Source: CAIKMD01 sp035533255 (GTDB taxonomy: Bacteria; Pseudomonadota; Alphaproteobacteria; ATCC43930; CGMCC-115725). Taken from it: a DNA stretch of 20,355 nucleotides. Below the pieces are notes generated by a model. The model was given only the letters and a program-made list of their open reading frames with translations. It was not told the origin of the DNA and ran no database searches. Positions 7,666-16,904 of this stretch are shown here, one piece after another (the stretch's first letter is position 1; each line of letters starts with the position of its first letter). Location of the stretch: NCBI GenBank assembly GCA_035533255.1, contig DATLUE010000032.1:1-20355 (forward strand), written 5' to 3'. A program made the position numbers and the translations under genes.

Positions 7666-9411
7666 ATGTACATTAGGACCAAGGCTAGACCCGAGGACGA
7701 ACAGACACTGACGCTCATTCGGCGTGTCAGCGATCTGCGTACCATTGCGTCCAAACTGAAACGCGCCCGCATGACTCCGCTTCAGGTCTGCGAAGCGATC
7801 ATCGAGAGGCGCTTTGCCGAACGCACTGTGCGCGCGTTTTTTGCTGAGCTCCCAGATGACGAGCGTCATTATTGGATTGCCAGCCTCTATGCCCTGCTTA
7901 TGCCAAAGGCGCGCCGCAAGCGGCTCGCGGCATATTTTACGCCGCCGCATCTCGCGCATCACGCGATCCGCGTGATGATGGGCGCCGGCATTCGGCCGGG
8001 GCATCACCGTATTCTCGACCCCGCGTGCGGCGGCGCTGCGTTTCTTGTGCCCCTGGCTGCGCAAGTCGCCGAAGCCGGCCACGAACGCGGCGCGCGCGCC
8101 AAAACGATAATTCAAGACATCCAGAAATCGCTGCACGGTGTCGAAATCGACGGCGATCTTGCTGGCCTCTCACATGCGCTGCTGAATGATCTATTGGACG
8201 ATGAAATCGAGAATTCCGGTCTCCTGCTTGATCGCTTAGTTCAGCGCGCCGATACGTTGCGGCTTGAGAAACCCGGCGAGCTGTACGACGCAGTCATTGG
8301 TAATCCGCCCTATGGACGAATCCTTCGGCCGAGCGCGGCGCTCTTGAAACGTTACCGTCCCGTCATCGCGGATGGCTACGTCAATCTATATACTTTGTTT
8401 GTCGAGCAGGCCCTGCAATGGGTTCGGCCAGGTGGCGTTGTCTGCCTTATTATTCCGATGTCGTTCGTCGGGGGCCCGTATTTCGCAGCGCTCCGCGAAC
8501 GTATCTTGCAATCGGCATCGGTGCTTCGTCTCGATCTTATAGATAAGCGAAGCGACGTTTTTCTGGATGTTCTTTACGACCTCTGTGTCGTGCTCCTGCG
8601 AAAAAACGGCGGTCCAGGGCGCCGTTCCACGCCCAAAAGTGCATTGCTCCGTATCGATGAGCCCGATCTCGACCTTGGCCTTGTCGACTTGCCAGCGGCG
8701 CCAAATAGGCGCGTCTGGGTCTTACCCGACGTAACAGACAACCACGCACTGTTTCGGCCTGGCTTCGAGACGCTGACGGATTACGGCTATCTCACTAAAA
8801 CCGGTTATTTCGTCTGGAATAGAGAGAAGCATAGATATCGCACAGGCAAAAAGCCGCGTGTTGGCGAGGTCCCGCTCTTCTCAGCGCACAACGTGCGTGC
8901 AAACCAACGCTCCGAACCTCGCGATGATGAAACCTCGGCATTAGGCTTCGTCAGAATTTCTAAGAGTAGTGCAGCGGTCGTCCACTCGGATTCTGTGATC
9001 GTCCAACGAACGAGCAACCGCCGACAAAAGCGACGGCTCATCGCGGGTATAGTCCGTCAAAAAGATGCAATCGGCGCGCGCGGTTTCGTGACTGAAAACC
9101 ATACGATTATCGTCATCCCGGATCCTACCAAGCGTCAGAAATTGTCGCTGCGGACCGTCTGCAGGCTTCTGAACACAGCCGCGGTTGATGCGCGCTTTCG
9201 ACGGATATCGGGCTCGGTGAGCGTCTCGACTAAAGCACTCCGCGAGCTACCCCTGCCAGCAGCGGCGGACGTACGTAAATCCTTCGCCAAGCGGAAATTG
9301 AATGACGACGAAGCCGCCACCGACGCCTATGAGGCGTCCGCCGCGCGAAAGCGAGCGGCACCCACACCGAAGAAGGCTCGTAAATCTTCTCTTCAGCGGA
9401 CACGCTCATGA
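7666..9411 (+). CDS. drmMI: N6-adenine DNA methyltransferase, DISARM class 1 type (DrmMI)
   Basis: Predicted SAM-dependent methyltransferase that would methylate adenine at N6 in host DNA and so mark it as self. Numbered from ATG 7666 (581 aa), YFTPPHLA lies at 90-97 and motif I, DPACGGAAF, at 118-126. Motif IV, NPPY, at 213-216 is the catalytic signature of N6-adenine enzymes. The C-terminal part has the Eco57I-like pattern QRTSNRRQKRRL (from 447) and ENHT (from 477), as in target-recognition regions, then a Lys/Arg-rich tail. No nuclease motif is seen at the N-terminus, so it is not a typical type IIG fusion. A GTG start at 7639 is possible; neither start has a good ribosome binding site. 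The stop overlaps the next start (ATGA), tying it to the drm operon. Confidence 0.85.
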   Translation: MYIRTKARPEDEQTLTLIRRVSDLRTIASKLKRARMTPLQVCEAIIERRFAERTVRAFFAELPDDERHYWIASLYALLMPKARRKRLAAYFTPPHLAHHAIRVMMGAGIRPGHHRILDPACGGAAFLVPLAAQVAEAGHERGARAKTIIQDIQKSLHGVEIDGDLAGLSHALLNDLLDDEIENSGLLLDRLVQRADTLRLEKPGELYDAVIGNPPYGRILRPSAALLKRYRPVIADGYVNLYTLFVEQALQWVRPGGVVCLIIPMSFVGGPYFAALRERILQSASVLRLDLIDKRSDVFLDVLYDLCVVLLRKNGGPGRRSTPKSALLRIDEPDLDLGLVDLPAAPNRRVWVLPDVTDNHALFRPGFETLTDYGYLTKTGYFVWNREKHRYRTGKKPRVGEVPLFSAHNVRANQRSEPRDDETSALGFVRISKSSAAVVHSDSVIVQRTSNRRQKRRLIAGIVRQKDAIGARGFVTENHTIIVIPDPTKRQKLSLRTVCRLLNTAAVDARFRRISGSVSVSTKALRELPLPAAADVRKSFAKRKLNDDEAATDAYEASAARKRAAPTPKKARKSSLQRTRS

Positions 9412-12215
9412 ACCGCTGGTCGAATGGACTCAAAGAAATCCATGAGGCGCGAAAAAAAGCGAACGCTAAACAGCAACAACTCGTCCAGCGGTATAAGGAC
9501 GTTCAATCGGCGGCCGAGCGCGACCGTCATGCGCGTGCTGCAGCGCTCGAGATCAAACGTCACCGATTTCACTTCCTATCTGTCGACGACGCTCTCAATG
9601 CTGCGCGACGCCTCAGCTTCGTCGATCTCGAAGCGGAATCGAGACAAACTATATCCCTGAATCGTCCTAGCCTCGAACTAATTGAGCGCTTTCTTTACGT
9701 GCTTCGCGATCGGCAATCGACGGCTGTCCTCCAATGGCCGCGGGGCATACGGGACCTCTCAATTCTACACCCATTGAGCATGTTAGCGACTCTTGGCGCG
9801 CCGCCTGAACAGATGAAGGATAAATTCCTCTGGTGCTCGGCGATTCCAGATTTCAGGACCCTTTATTACCCATGGCGCGGAAGCGGCACAGGAACTGTGC
9901 AACGGCGCGTCCTCGTTGATCGCCACGAAATCACGAAACACAACCAGCTTCACCTAACGAGGGAAGCAGTCAGGGAGCCCGAAGCTTCACGCGAACTTCG
10001 CCAACTGCATCTCACGCTTGGCCACTTGAATCAGCTCAGATTGCGCGACGCCAGCAAGCCCCATTTGGCTCACCCGACGCTCGGCGAGCTTTATCCGACA
10101 TTCGGGGCGCTCGGCGGCGAAAATGTACGTGGCGTCTTCGACCGAGCGTTATACGAACTATTCGGCAGAGTGCGCCATGGAGCTGCGCTTGATCAGTTAC
10201 AAGATAATCGTGCTGACCTTTGCCGACCGGCTACCGCGCCGTTTGCGTTTTTTGGCTTGTGCCCGCGCTCTAACGTAAAAGTTGCGCTGCAGCACCCGAC
10301 ATTTATTCATGGCCGAGCACCAGACGTGTGCCTCTTGGACTTGGGACCACCGGGGCTAAATCGCTTAGGGCCCGGGTGGGAAACCCATGTTCAGAAATTT
10401 CTCGAGCTGTTGGCTGATCTTCTTCCCGAAACGCCCGTGCTGGCCGTTACGCAGGATATCTACGTTCATCGCCGGTGCGAATATCTTCTCTCCGACGCGG
10501 GGCTGGCGGATCGTCCGGTCGCGGGCACAAGAACATCATCGCGTGTGATCGTTCGTTCGTCCGAAGACTGTTTCGCAGTTGATCCCGAAGTCGACGAGGT
10601 TACAGACGTCGAATTTCGCTTTCATTCGGCCGGCGGGCAAGGTGCGTCGGCGCTGCGCGCCCTTTCCCATGCGGCGTACGAATCCTCCGATCCCGTTGTG
10701 GCCGGCATTCTACGCCACACGATGGGCAATCTAAGGCGAACGATGAGCTTGCCGTGCGGTCTCCGCGATGCGCATGAAGCTCTGACCGACATCGCTGACG
10801 GATTCCTGGAGCGACGCTCAGCAGGAACGGTCCTTTCCGCAATTCGGAACCAGTTGGAATTGAGCGCCGACGGTCGGGAGCGCGACCGCCTCGTTGCTTC
10901 GGAGCGCCTGGTGAATGCCGCGTTCGATGAGTTCGAGAAAGACACACCGATAGGCTCGATGCTGGAAGATATCGCAGCGACCTTGGCTCGCAAATCGAGC
11001 CCTAGTGTCATTGCCTTCGCCACTGACCACGAGATGGCCCTCGGCCAGCGGCGCATTTGCACCAACGATGAAAATGGCGAGCGAATTAAGGCACGCCTCG
11101 ACTCCGGTTTTATTCGGCTTACGACGTTGCAGGCATTGGATCCTGAACTTGCCCGCATCGAAACCGGGCGCGAGCGCAACTCTTGGAAGCGTCTCTTGGT
11201 CGTCGCGCCACCTCGCGATCAGTTTGCCATTTTACTTGGACGAAAATGGCTACCCGAAGAAATTATCGTGCTCGCGGACCGCGAGTTTGTCGATCGTCTC
11301 GCTGGCACGTACGGCACATTAGCATCACATCCCGATCTTGCCGGCCCGGGTCATATCGGCAGCCGTTTGGCCAAAGCGGCAGCAGCGGCGAAAGCAGAAG
11401 CCAAGGCACGCAACGTACCTGCCCTTGATTTGGAACTGGAACCTCACGCTCCAACTCTGGCCGAGGAAACCATTATCGATCTCACAGCCGATGACGATGG
11501 GTCGGAAGAACGAGACATCATCGAGTTTGGCCTTGAAGGCGACCGCATCATGCGCGTGCGGCCAAGCAGCCTCGTCGTTCGACATGATCGTATGGCGGAT
11601 GTCAATCCGTTTGCGCGTGCTTTGGCGCGAGAGGTTGCACCGGGGGACACCATCGTTGTTCCCAATCAGGCCTTTGTGCAGGAAGCCCGTACCTTACTCC
11701 CGGTGCGCATACTCGCGCACACCCGCGTTCAGGTCTATCACGCGGCGGTCGAGGCGGGATTGACGACCCTTCCTGGCTCGACCCGAGCAGCTAAGGCGCG
11801 ACACGTCCTGCAACGTCTGCGCGCTTCCGGAGCCCGGAGCGTTGTCGAGGCAACCGTCCTCGATTGGCTCAATGCCGCCGAGCACAAACTCGAGTCAGCG
11901 GAACGTCTCAGACCGCATGCTCCTCAGCATTGGCGCGAATTTCGAGCGTTCATGGAAATCATGAACATGCCCGTTCCGCTCGCCGAGGCGATCTGGCGCG
12001 AAGGCATTGAACCGCTGCGCATTGATCGACGCCGCGCCGGGGTGCGTATGGCTCAAGCTTTTATATCGGTCCTCGTCGATCCCCATGGGGGCAACGGTGC
12101 GGTGCCTACGGATGTGAAAGTACGGATCGCGCAGCTTCGCCGCCAAGCCATGGACCATCTCGGCGGCGTCTTGACCGTCAAACGGCTTAATACCGAGTCG
12201 GGTACCGGTGCATGA
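9408..12215 (+). CDS. Uncharacterised 935-aa DISARM operon protein, possible divergent DrmE
   Basis: I do not recognise this protein with certainty. It overlaps the methylase stop and the drmA start (ATGA on both sides), so it is an integral operon member. The N-terminus is a charged, Lys/Gln-rich helix (about 8-50). The segment LQWPRGIRDLS (108-118) sits where a helicase would have Walker A but lacks GKT/GKS. PDVCLLDLGPPG (305-316) resembles a degenerate Walker B strand (LLDL) and is followed by a Rossmann-like stretch ending PVLAVTQDIYV. An acidic linker (about 686-705, with DDD at 695-697) precedes a C-terminal domain with APGDTIVVPN (744-753). No SNF2, nuclease or cytosine-methylase motif is visible. 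DrmE of class 2 DISARM is the leading family guess, from size, context and the degenerate-helicase look; a new component is equally possible. Confidence 0.6.
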   Translation: MNRWSNGLKEIHEARKKANAKQQQLVQRYKDVQSAAERDRHARAAALEIKRHRFHFLSVDDALNAARRLSFVDLEAESRQTISLNRPSLELIERFLYVLRDRQSTAVLQWPRGIRDLSILHPLSMLATLGAPPEQMKDKFLWCSAIPDFRTLYYPWRGSGTGTVQRRVLVDRHEITKHNQLHLTREAVREPEASRELRQLHLTLGHLNQLRLRDASKPHLAHPTLGELYPTFGALGGENVRGVFDRALYELFGRVRHGAALDQLQDNRADLCRPATAPFAFFGLCPRSNVKVALQHPTFIHGRAPDVCLLDLGPPGLNRLGPGWETHVQKFLELLADLLPETPVLAVTQDIYVHRRCEYLLSDAGLADRPVAGTRTSSRVIVRSSEDCFAVDPEVDEVTDVEFRFHSAGGQGASALRALSHAAYESSDPVVAGILRHTMGNLRRTMSLPCGLRDAHEALTDIADGFLERRSAGTVLSAIRNQLELSADGRERDRLVASERLVNAAFDEFEKDTPIGSMLEDIAATLARKSSPSVIAFATDHEMALGQRRICTNDENGERIKARLDSGFIRLTTLQALDPELARIETGRERNSWKRLLVVAPPRDQFAILLGRKWLPEEIIVLADREFVDRLAGTYGTLASHPDLAGPGHIGSRLAKAAAAAKAEAKARNVPALDLELEPHAPTLAEETIIDLTADDDGSEERDIIEFGLEGDRIMRVRPSSLVVRHDRMADVNPFARALAREVAPGDTIVVPNQAFVQEARTLLPVRILAHTRVQVYHAAVEAGLTTLPGSTRAAKARHVLQRLRASGARSVVEATVLDWLNAAEHKLESAERLRPHAPQHWREFRAFMEIMNMPVPLAEAIWREGIEPLRIDRRRAGVRMAQAFISVLVDPHGGNGAVPTDVKVRIAQLRRQAMDHLGGVLTVKRLNTESGTGA

Positions 12216-15200
12216 CTAATACCCCAACCTCATCTGATACCGCGCCGCGTGCTCTTCCCCGCAGTATCGACCTCGATGCCGTGGAACGGTCAGGGATCGA
12301 CTTAACCGAGGCGAAGGAAGCGGTCGTCGAGGGCGTTCTGCGGCATGCGATAGAGCAATGCACCGGCGAAGGCACCGTCGGCGAGCTTGTTTTCGGAGTG
12401 AAACCTTCGGCCAAATTTGTAAGCGGGTTTCTGTTGCCGCGATTCGATGCCAGCGGCCAAGAGGACGAAACTTCCGACATCCATATCGCGACTATGGGCA
12501 TAGATATGCAAGTCGCCGCCGAACAATCCGGCGAAATAGTCGTCATACCGGAATTCTCGATCTACGTGCGACTGCTGCCGACTTGGGAAGAACTCACGGA
12601 TCGCCGGCACGATATGATGCCGCGATCCGAGCTCTCGCGCGAGACTCGCCAGGAAGTCGAAAATCGCGCGCGTCAATACATCAATGAAGCGCTCGCGAGC
12701 CTAAAACCGCTTGACGAATTGATTGAAGCGGACGAGCGGCCGGGTGACGCTTTGGCGGAAGCTGAGCGCGCGCGTGACACCGCTGACCAGGCCGACCTGA
12801 CGGCAGCCGAACAGGGTGACGCGGAGTCGCGCGGGCATAACCGTGCGGCCCAAGAAGCTGCCCAGCGTCTCGAACGTGTGGCAGCTGCGCGTCAAAATAC
12901 GGTTCAGCAGCGCGTGACGGCGCGGCGCGAGAGAAACGCTGCCGTTGCCGCGATCCGGCGCGAGGCGTTCAGCCGTGCCTTCGCCGAGCTCGGGGTTAGC
13001 CTTCGAGACTCAAGAGCCGGCGCTGGCGCCGAACGTCCAATACGTGCTGACGACCTCGAATCCGACATCGGAAGCGAGGACACGCAACCCGATATTCCAG
13101 CACCTCTGGCCGAGGCCGAACAACGGGACGAGCAAACGGGTCCGCCATCCGATGGAGAACCGGCGGCGGTCGCTGCGGGCACTGTGATCGTGTTGCGCCC
13201 CGATGCTGGCATTCTCGATGATCGTATCGCAGGACGGCAGGCCATTCCTATGAAATGGCGCCGTTTCCGGTTGGATCTTGGCGAGTTCCGGTTCGACTGT
13301 CACGACGAGGCATCGCGAGTTGCGGCTTCCGATATGTTCGCGGTACGCGTCTTGGAGCAAGCCCGCGCCATTCTAGGGGCATGGATTAGCTCGCCGGAAG
13401 GCCAGCGCGATGCGTACCGACCCAATGAGCGAATCCTGCCGAGCCAATTTGCGACCAAAGCAAATTGGGAACGCTATCTCGATCAGTTGCGCACTCGCCG
13501 GCCCGCGGTCCTCAAGGACATTCTGCCCGATCTAACCGATGTCCAGCTGGTGCTCGACGCTGCTCCCGATTTTATCGATCCGGCGCGCGTGAACCTACGC
13601 GCTTCGATCGAGAACGGAGCACAACTTCCATCGCGCCAAACTTTCCAAGATTTCGAGCCGAGCTTATTCCAGGTAAGTCTACAACTCACGTTGCCGATAG
13701 CCCTTCATCGGCCGTTGAAGCTGGACCGGGTTCAACCATCATATCGCTTTAAGGATTGGCTCGAATATCCGGCTATGGGTCTCAATTGCGGTGTCGAGCC
13801 ACTACCCGCACACAAGGAAAACGTCCGAATCGGAACAACCTGGGCGCCGCGTTATGTTCAGCCTCGTACGGATCCAGTCGCCATCGATGGGCTGCCAACG
13901 CGTTACGTAGAACTACAAGACCCTAATTGCGACATCACTCGGCTCCTTCTTTTGCCCGAACGTTATGATGCGTGGATTACAGCGCAGGCGCGAGGTGACG
14001 CAGGCAGTGGGCTTCCCGCCGATAGCGCAGACAGAGAACGTCAGGCGCATGCCCAGGATATCGAAGGGTACCGGCGCGAAAGCCACTACGTCCGCACGGG
14101 CATTCAATTACTTCTCGACTCGCGCAATGCCGCGCGGGACGTGATTAGCCGGGCACCTCTGGGATCATGGTCGGCGATCGATCCCCGCGCGGCGCCATTG
14201 GAAGCGTGGCTCCTAACCAACGAAACCTTCGCGTATTACGGTGGAACGCGCTTCACCGACTGGCGCCTCTTTCAGCTCGCTTTCATTCTCGCTCATGTGC
14301 CAACTCTCGCTTCGCGGATGCCCGAATACGCAGATCGATTCGAAGCCGATCGCGATGAACTTACGGCGAGCCTTCTTTATTTCGCGACGGGCGGTGGAAA
14401 GTCAGAAGCGTTTTTCGGCTTGCTCGTTTTCAATCTGTTTCTCGACCGTCTTCGCGGAAAGCAGCGCGGTATCACCGCGCTCGTTCGTTATCCGTTGCGT
14501 TTGCTTACGCTCCAGCAGGCGCGGCGCCTCATGCGCATCCTTGCGAAGGCCGAATTAATTAGACTGCGACGGCGTATCCCGGGCGCGCCGTTTGAGATCG
14601 GCTTCTGGGTAGGCTCAGGCAACACGCCCAACCGCGTAGCCCAAGGCTTCGGTGGCGTTCCAGCGATAACGCTCGCCGCTTACGCCAACGACACGAATTT
14701 GCTGAATCCACCCCAGGGCGACACGGAAGCGGATCGCGCGGCACGGCGGCGTTCGGAGAGCTATAAGGAGACATTAGAATCCTATGACAAGCTTCGAACC
14801 TGCCCCTGTTGCGGTAAACCCACCGGCATGCGCCGCTACCCGTCACAGGACCGTCGTATTGGAATTGTGTGCTTCAATGATGCATGCGAGTGGAACCGGG
14901 AAAATCCGCCCGCACCGCTTCGCGTACCTCTGCCTTTTCTGCTCACCGATGACACGATCTATCAGCGTGCGCCTGCCGTTATCCTAGGTACCATCGACAA
15001 ACTCGCGCTCATCGGACAACACGACCGGACCATCAATCATATCGTCGGCATGTTTGGTGCCGCGCGCTTCATGAGCCCGGATAACCGGCACTTCCAAGTC
15101 CCGCGTGGCCCGCGGGCATTGGCGCGAGCGGCCGATGAGGGATGGACGCGGTTGAGACCAGCTTATTCGGACGGCGCGGCTCTCTTTCATGATCCATTTC

Positions 15201-16900
15201 CCAGTCTTGTAATCCAAGACGAGGGACATCTCCTGGAAGAAAGTCTCGGCACATTCTCGGGTCTCTTTGAAACGGCCTTTGAGGGGATCCTTGAAAGGCT
15301 TGGTACAGGACTGTTGCGAGACTGCGTCGCGACATGGCGTCCCGATCCGCAATCGGACGAGCGCAAGCCTCGCATGGCCAAGATTATCGCTGCGACCGCG
15401 ACCATCTCCGATCCTGACCGCCAATTACGGGTTCTCTATCAGCGCGAACCTCTGCGGTTCCCATGCCCTGGCCCGAATATTTACGAGTCCTTTTACGCCA
15501 TGCCGCGCGTGCCGCGGAATGCCGAACGGCGCCGTCTGGCCGGGTTCGCGCCGGCGCAGTTTCGCTCCGAACGCTTCGCGCCACGCATGCGGACCTACGT
15601 CTCCATAATGACGAACGGCCGCTCACACACCATGACCACCTCCGCGGTCGTTTCCGCGTATCACTTGGTCATCACCCGTCTTTGGCGGATGCTGGTGGAG
15701 GAGGGCCGCGTTGAGGATGCCACTCGCGAATTGGCCGGCGCGCTCGATCCCGATGATCCGCTGACACCACTCCGCCGCGGCGCATTGGAATCGCTCGCCA
15801 CGCGTGGCGACGGCCCGAGCATTCTTGCAGCGCTTCTTGATCTTCAGCGCATTTCTCTAACCTACGTTACCAATAAGAAGGGCGGCGACCAGATCATCGA
15901 GACGCTCCAAACGCAAGTCGAGCGCGATCAGCGCGCCGAAGGGATCGGCGATCTTGCGTTCGAAACAGAACTTATCTCCGGCGGCGTCACTATCGCGGAA
16001 ATACAGGAGGTCATGGCGCGCGCGGAAGGGAGTATCGCGCCGGGTCAGGCCTTTCCGCCGCTGGGGGAGAGCCTTCGTAACATCGTTGCGACCTCGGCTA
16101 TCAGCCACGGCGTCGATGTCGATAAATTCAACGCGATGTTTTTTGCCGGACTTCCCTCCGATATTGCCGAATATATCCAGGCATCAAGCCGCGTCGGTCG
16201 CACGCACGTTGGATTTAGCTTGCTTGTGCCAACACCGCACGCCCGGCGCGACCGCTACGTTGTCGAGACCCACGATCAGTTTCATCGTTTCCTTGAGCGG
16301 ATGATACCGCCGCCCGCTGTCCAGCGCTGGGCCGAGCGGGCGATACGGCGCGCTATGCCAAGTTTTATTCAAGCCTATCTCTGCGGTGTAGTTGAACAGG
16401 AACTTTTTGCGGTAGCGGTGCCGAACAAAAACGACGCGCGTACTTTCAGCACAGCGGCAGCCATAAAAACTTGGGCTGATCGCCATACCGGGGGAAATCC
16501 GGGTGCTATCCGTGATGTCACGGAATTCGCACTTGAGGCGATCGGGCTTGAGGGGAGAGGAAGCCGCCAAACCGGTGCCGCCACGCATGCGGATCATTAC
16601 CGAAAATTTGTCGAAGACCGCGTACGAGATATTCTGGGCTTGGTCACACAGCGATCGGATAGCAGCAAGCTCTCAAATTTCTGGCAGTCCCATGAAACCC
16701 GGGATATGCGCAAGCCTATGCTTTCGCTCCGGGACGTTGATACCGGCGGAATTATTCAAGGCGCTACCAGAGATCCGTGGCGGGGCAAGAACGTCCATTT
16801 AGAGACGACGCGGCAGGTCATGCGCGTCATACGTGGCCAGCGTATCGGCGCGCGCGCCGACGTTGACGATGACCCACCTCCAATCGATGTGGAGGATTAG
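12212..16900 (+). CDS. drmA: DrmA, DISARM SF2-type helicase
   Basis: Large DNA helicase/translocase, one half of the DrmA-DrmB core complex that in studied DISARM systems binds and acts on invading DNA. The 1562-aa product has Walker A GGGKSE at 727-732, a DEGH box (motif II) at 1003-1006, TAT (motif III) at 1062-1064 and motif VI QASSRVGRT at 1323-1331. All are intact, so ATPase activity is expected. A Cys cluster between motifs I and II (C864, C866, C867, C887, C892) probably binds zinc. The N-terminus has a FGVKPSAKF segment. Residues about 145-250 are Ala/Glu/Arg-rich and look like a coiled coil, followed by a low-complexity acidic linker. The start overlaps the upstream stop; drmB follows after four bases. 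Confidence 0.93.
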   Translation: MTNTPTSSDTAPRALPRSIDLDAVERSGIDLTEAKEAVVEGVLRHAIEQCTGEGTVGELVFGVKPSAKFVSGFLLPRFDASGQEDETSDIHIATMGIDMQVAAEQSGEIVVIPEFSIYVRLLPTWEELTDRRHDMMPRSELSRETRQEVENRARQYINEALASLKPLDELIEADERPGDALAEAERARDTADQADLTAAEQGDAESRGHNRAAQEAAQRLERVAAARQNTVQQRVTARRERNAAVAAIRREAFSRAFAELGVSLRDSRAGAGAERPIRADDLESDIGSEDTQPDIPAPLAEAEQRDEQTGPPSDGEPAAVAAGTVIVLRPDAGILDDRIAGRQAIPMKWRRFRLDLGEFRFDCHDEASRVAASDMFAVRVLEQARAILGAWISSPEGQRDAYRPNERILPSQFATKANWERYLDQLRTRRPAVLKDILPDLTDVQLVLDAAPDFIDPARVNLRASIENGAQLPSRQTFQDFEPSLFQVSLQLTLPIALHRPLKLDRVQPSYRFKDWLEYPAMGLNCGVEPLPAHKENVRIGTTWAPRYVQPRTDPVAIDGLPTRYVELQDPNCDITRLLLLPERYDAWITAQARGDAGSGLPADSADRERQAHAQDIEGYRRESHYVRTGIQLLLDSRNAARDVISRAPLGSWSAIDPRAAPLEAWLLTNETFAYYGGTRFTDWRLFQLAFILAHVPTLASRMPEYADRFEADRDELTASLLYFATGGGKSEAFFGLLVFNLFLDRLRGKQRGITALVRYPLRLLTLQQARRLMRILAKAELIRLRRRIPGAPFEIGFWVGSGNTPNRVAQGFGGVPAITLAAYANDTNLLNPPQGDTEADRAARRRSESYKETLESYDKLRTCPCCGKPTGMRRYPSQDRRIGIVCFNDACEWNRENPPAPLRVPLPFLLTDDTIYQRAPAVILGTIDKLALIGQHDRTINHIVGMFGAARFMSPDNRHFQVPRGPRALARAADEGWTRLRPAYSDGAALFHDPFPSLVIQDEGHLLEESLGTFSGLFETAFEGILERLGTGLLRDCVATWRPDPQSDERKPRMAKIIAATATISDPDRQLRVLYQREPLRFPCPGPNIYESFYAMPRVPRNAERRRLAGFAPAQFRSERFAPRMRTYVSIMTNGRSHTMTTSAVVSAYHLVITRLWRMLVEEGRVEDATRELAGALDPDDPLTPLRRGALESLATRGDGPSILAALLDLQRISLTYVTNKKGGDQIIETLQTQVERDQRAEGIGDLAFETELISGGVTIAEIQEVMARAEGSIAPGQAFPPLGESLRNIVATSAISHGVDVDKFNAMFFAGLPSDIAEYIQASSRVGRTHVGFSLLVPTPHARRDRYVVETHDQFHRFLERMIPPPAVQRWAERAIRRAMPSFIQAYLCGVVEQELFAVAVPNKNDARTFSTAAAIKTWADRHTGGNPGAIRDVTEFALEAIGLEGRGSRQTGAATHADHYRKFVEDRVRDILGLVTQRSDSSKLSNFWQSHETRDMRKPMLSLRDVDTGGIIQGATRDPWRGKNVHLETTRQVMRVIRGQRIGARADVDDDPPPIDVED

Positions 16901-16904
16901 ACAC

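Noticed and set aside
7555..8136. Antisense ORF of 193 codons spanning the junction and methylase N-terminus
   Set aside because: The methylase has intact catalytic motifs on the other strand, and this translation shows no recognisable domain.
7666..9411. Reading the methylase as BREX PglX or a stand-alone type IIG restriction enzyme
   Set aside because: No pglZ, brxC or other BREX genes are present, there is no nuclease motif at the N-terminus, and it is translationally coupled to the drm genes.
9408..12215. Calling the 935-aa protein DrmD (SNF2 helicase)
   Set aside because: No GKT/GKS Walker A, no DEAH box and no motif VI arginine pattern can be seen anywhere in it.
16833..16904. Earlier start for drmB
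   Set aside because: It lies inside drmA; the ATG at 16905 has a GGAGG site and sits right after the drmA stop.
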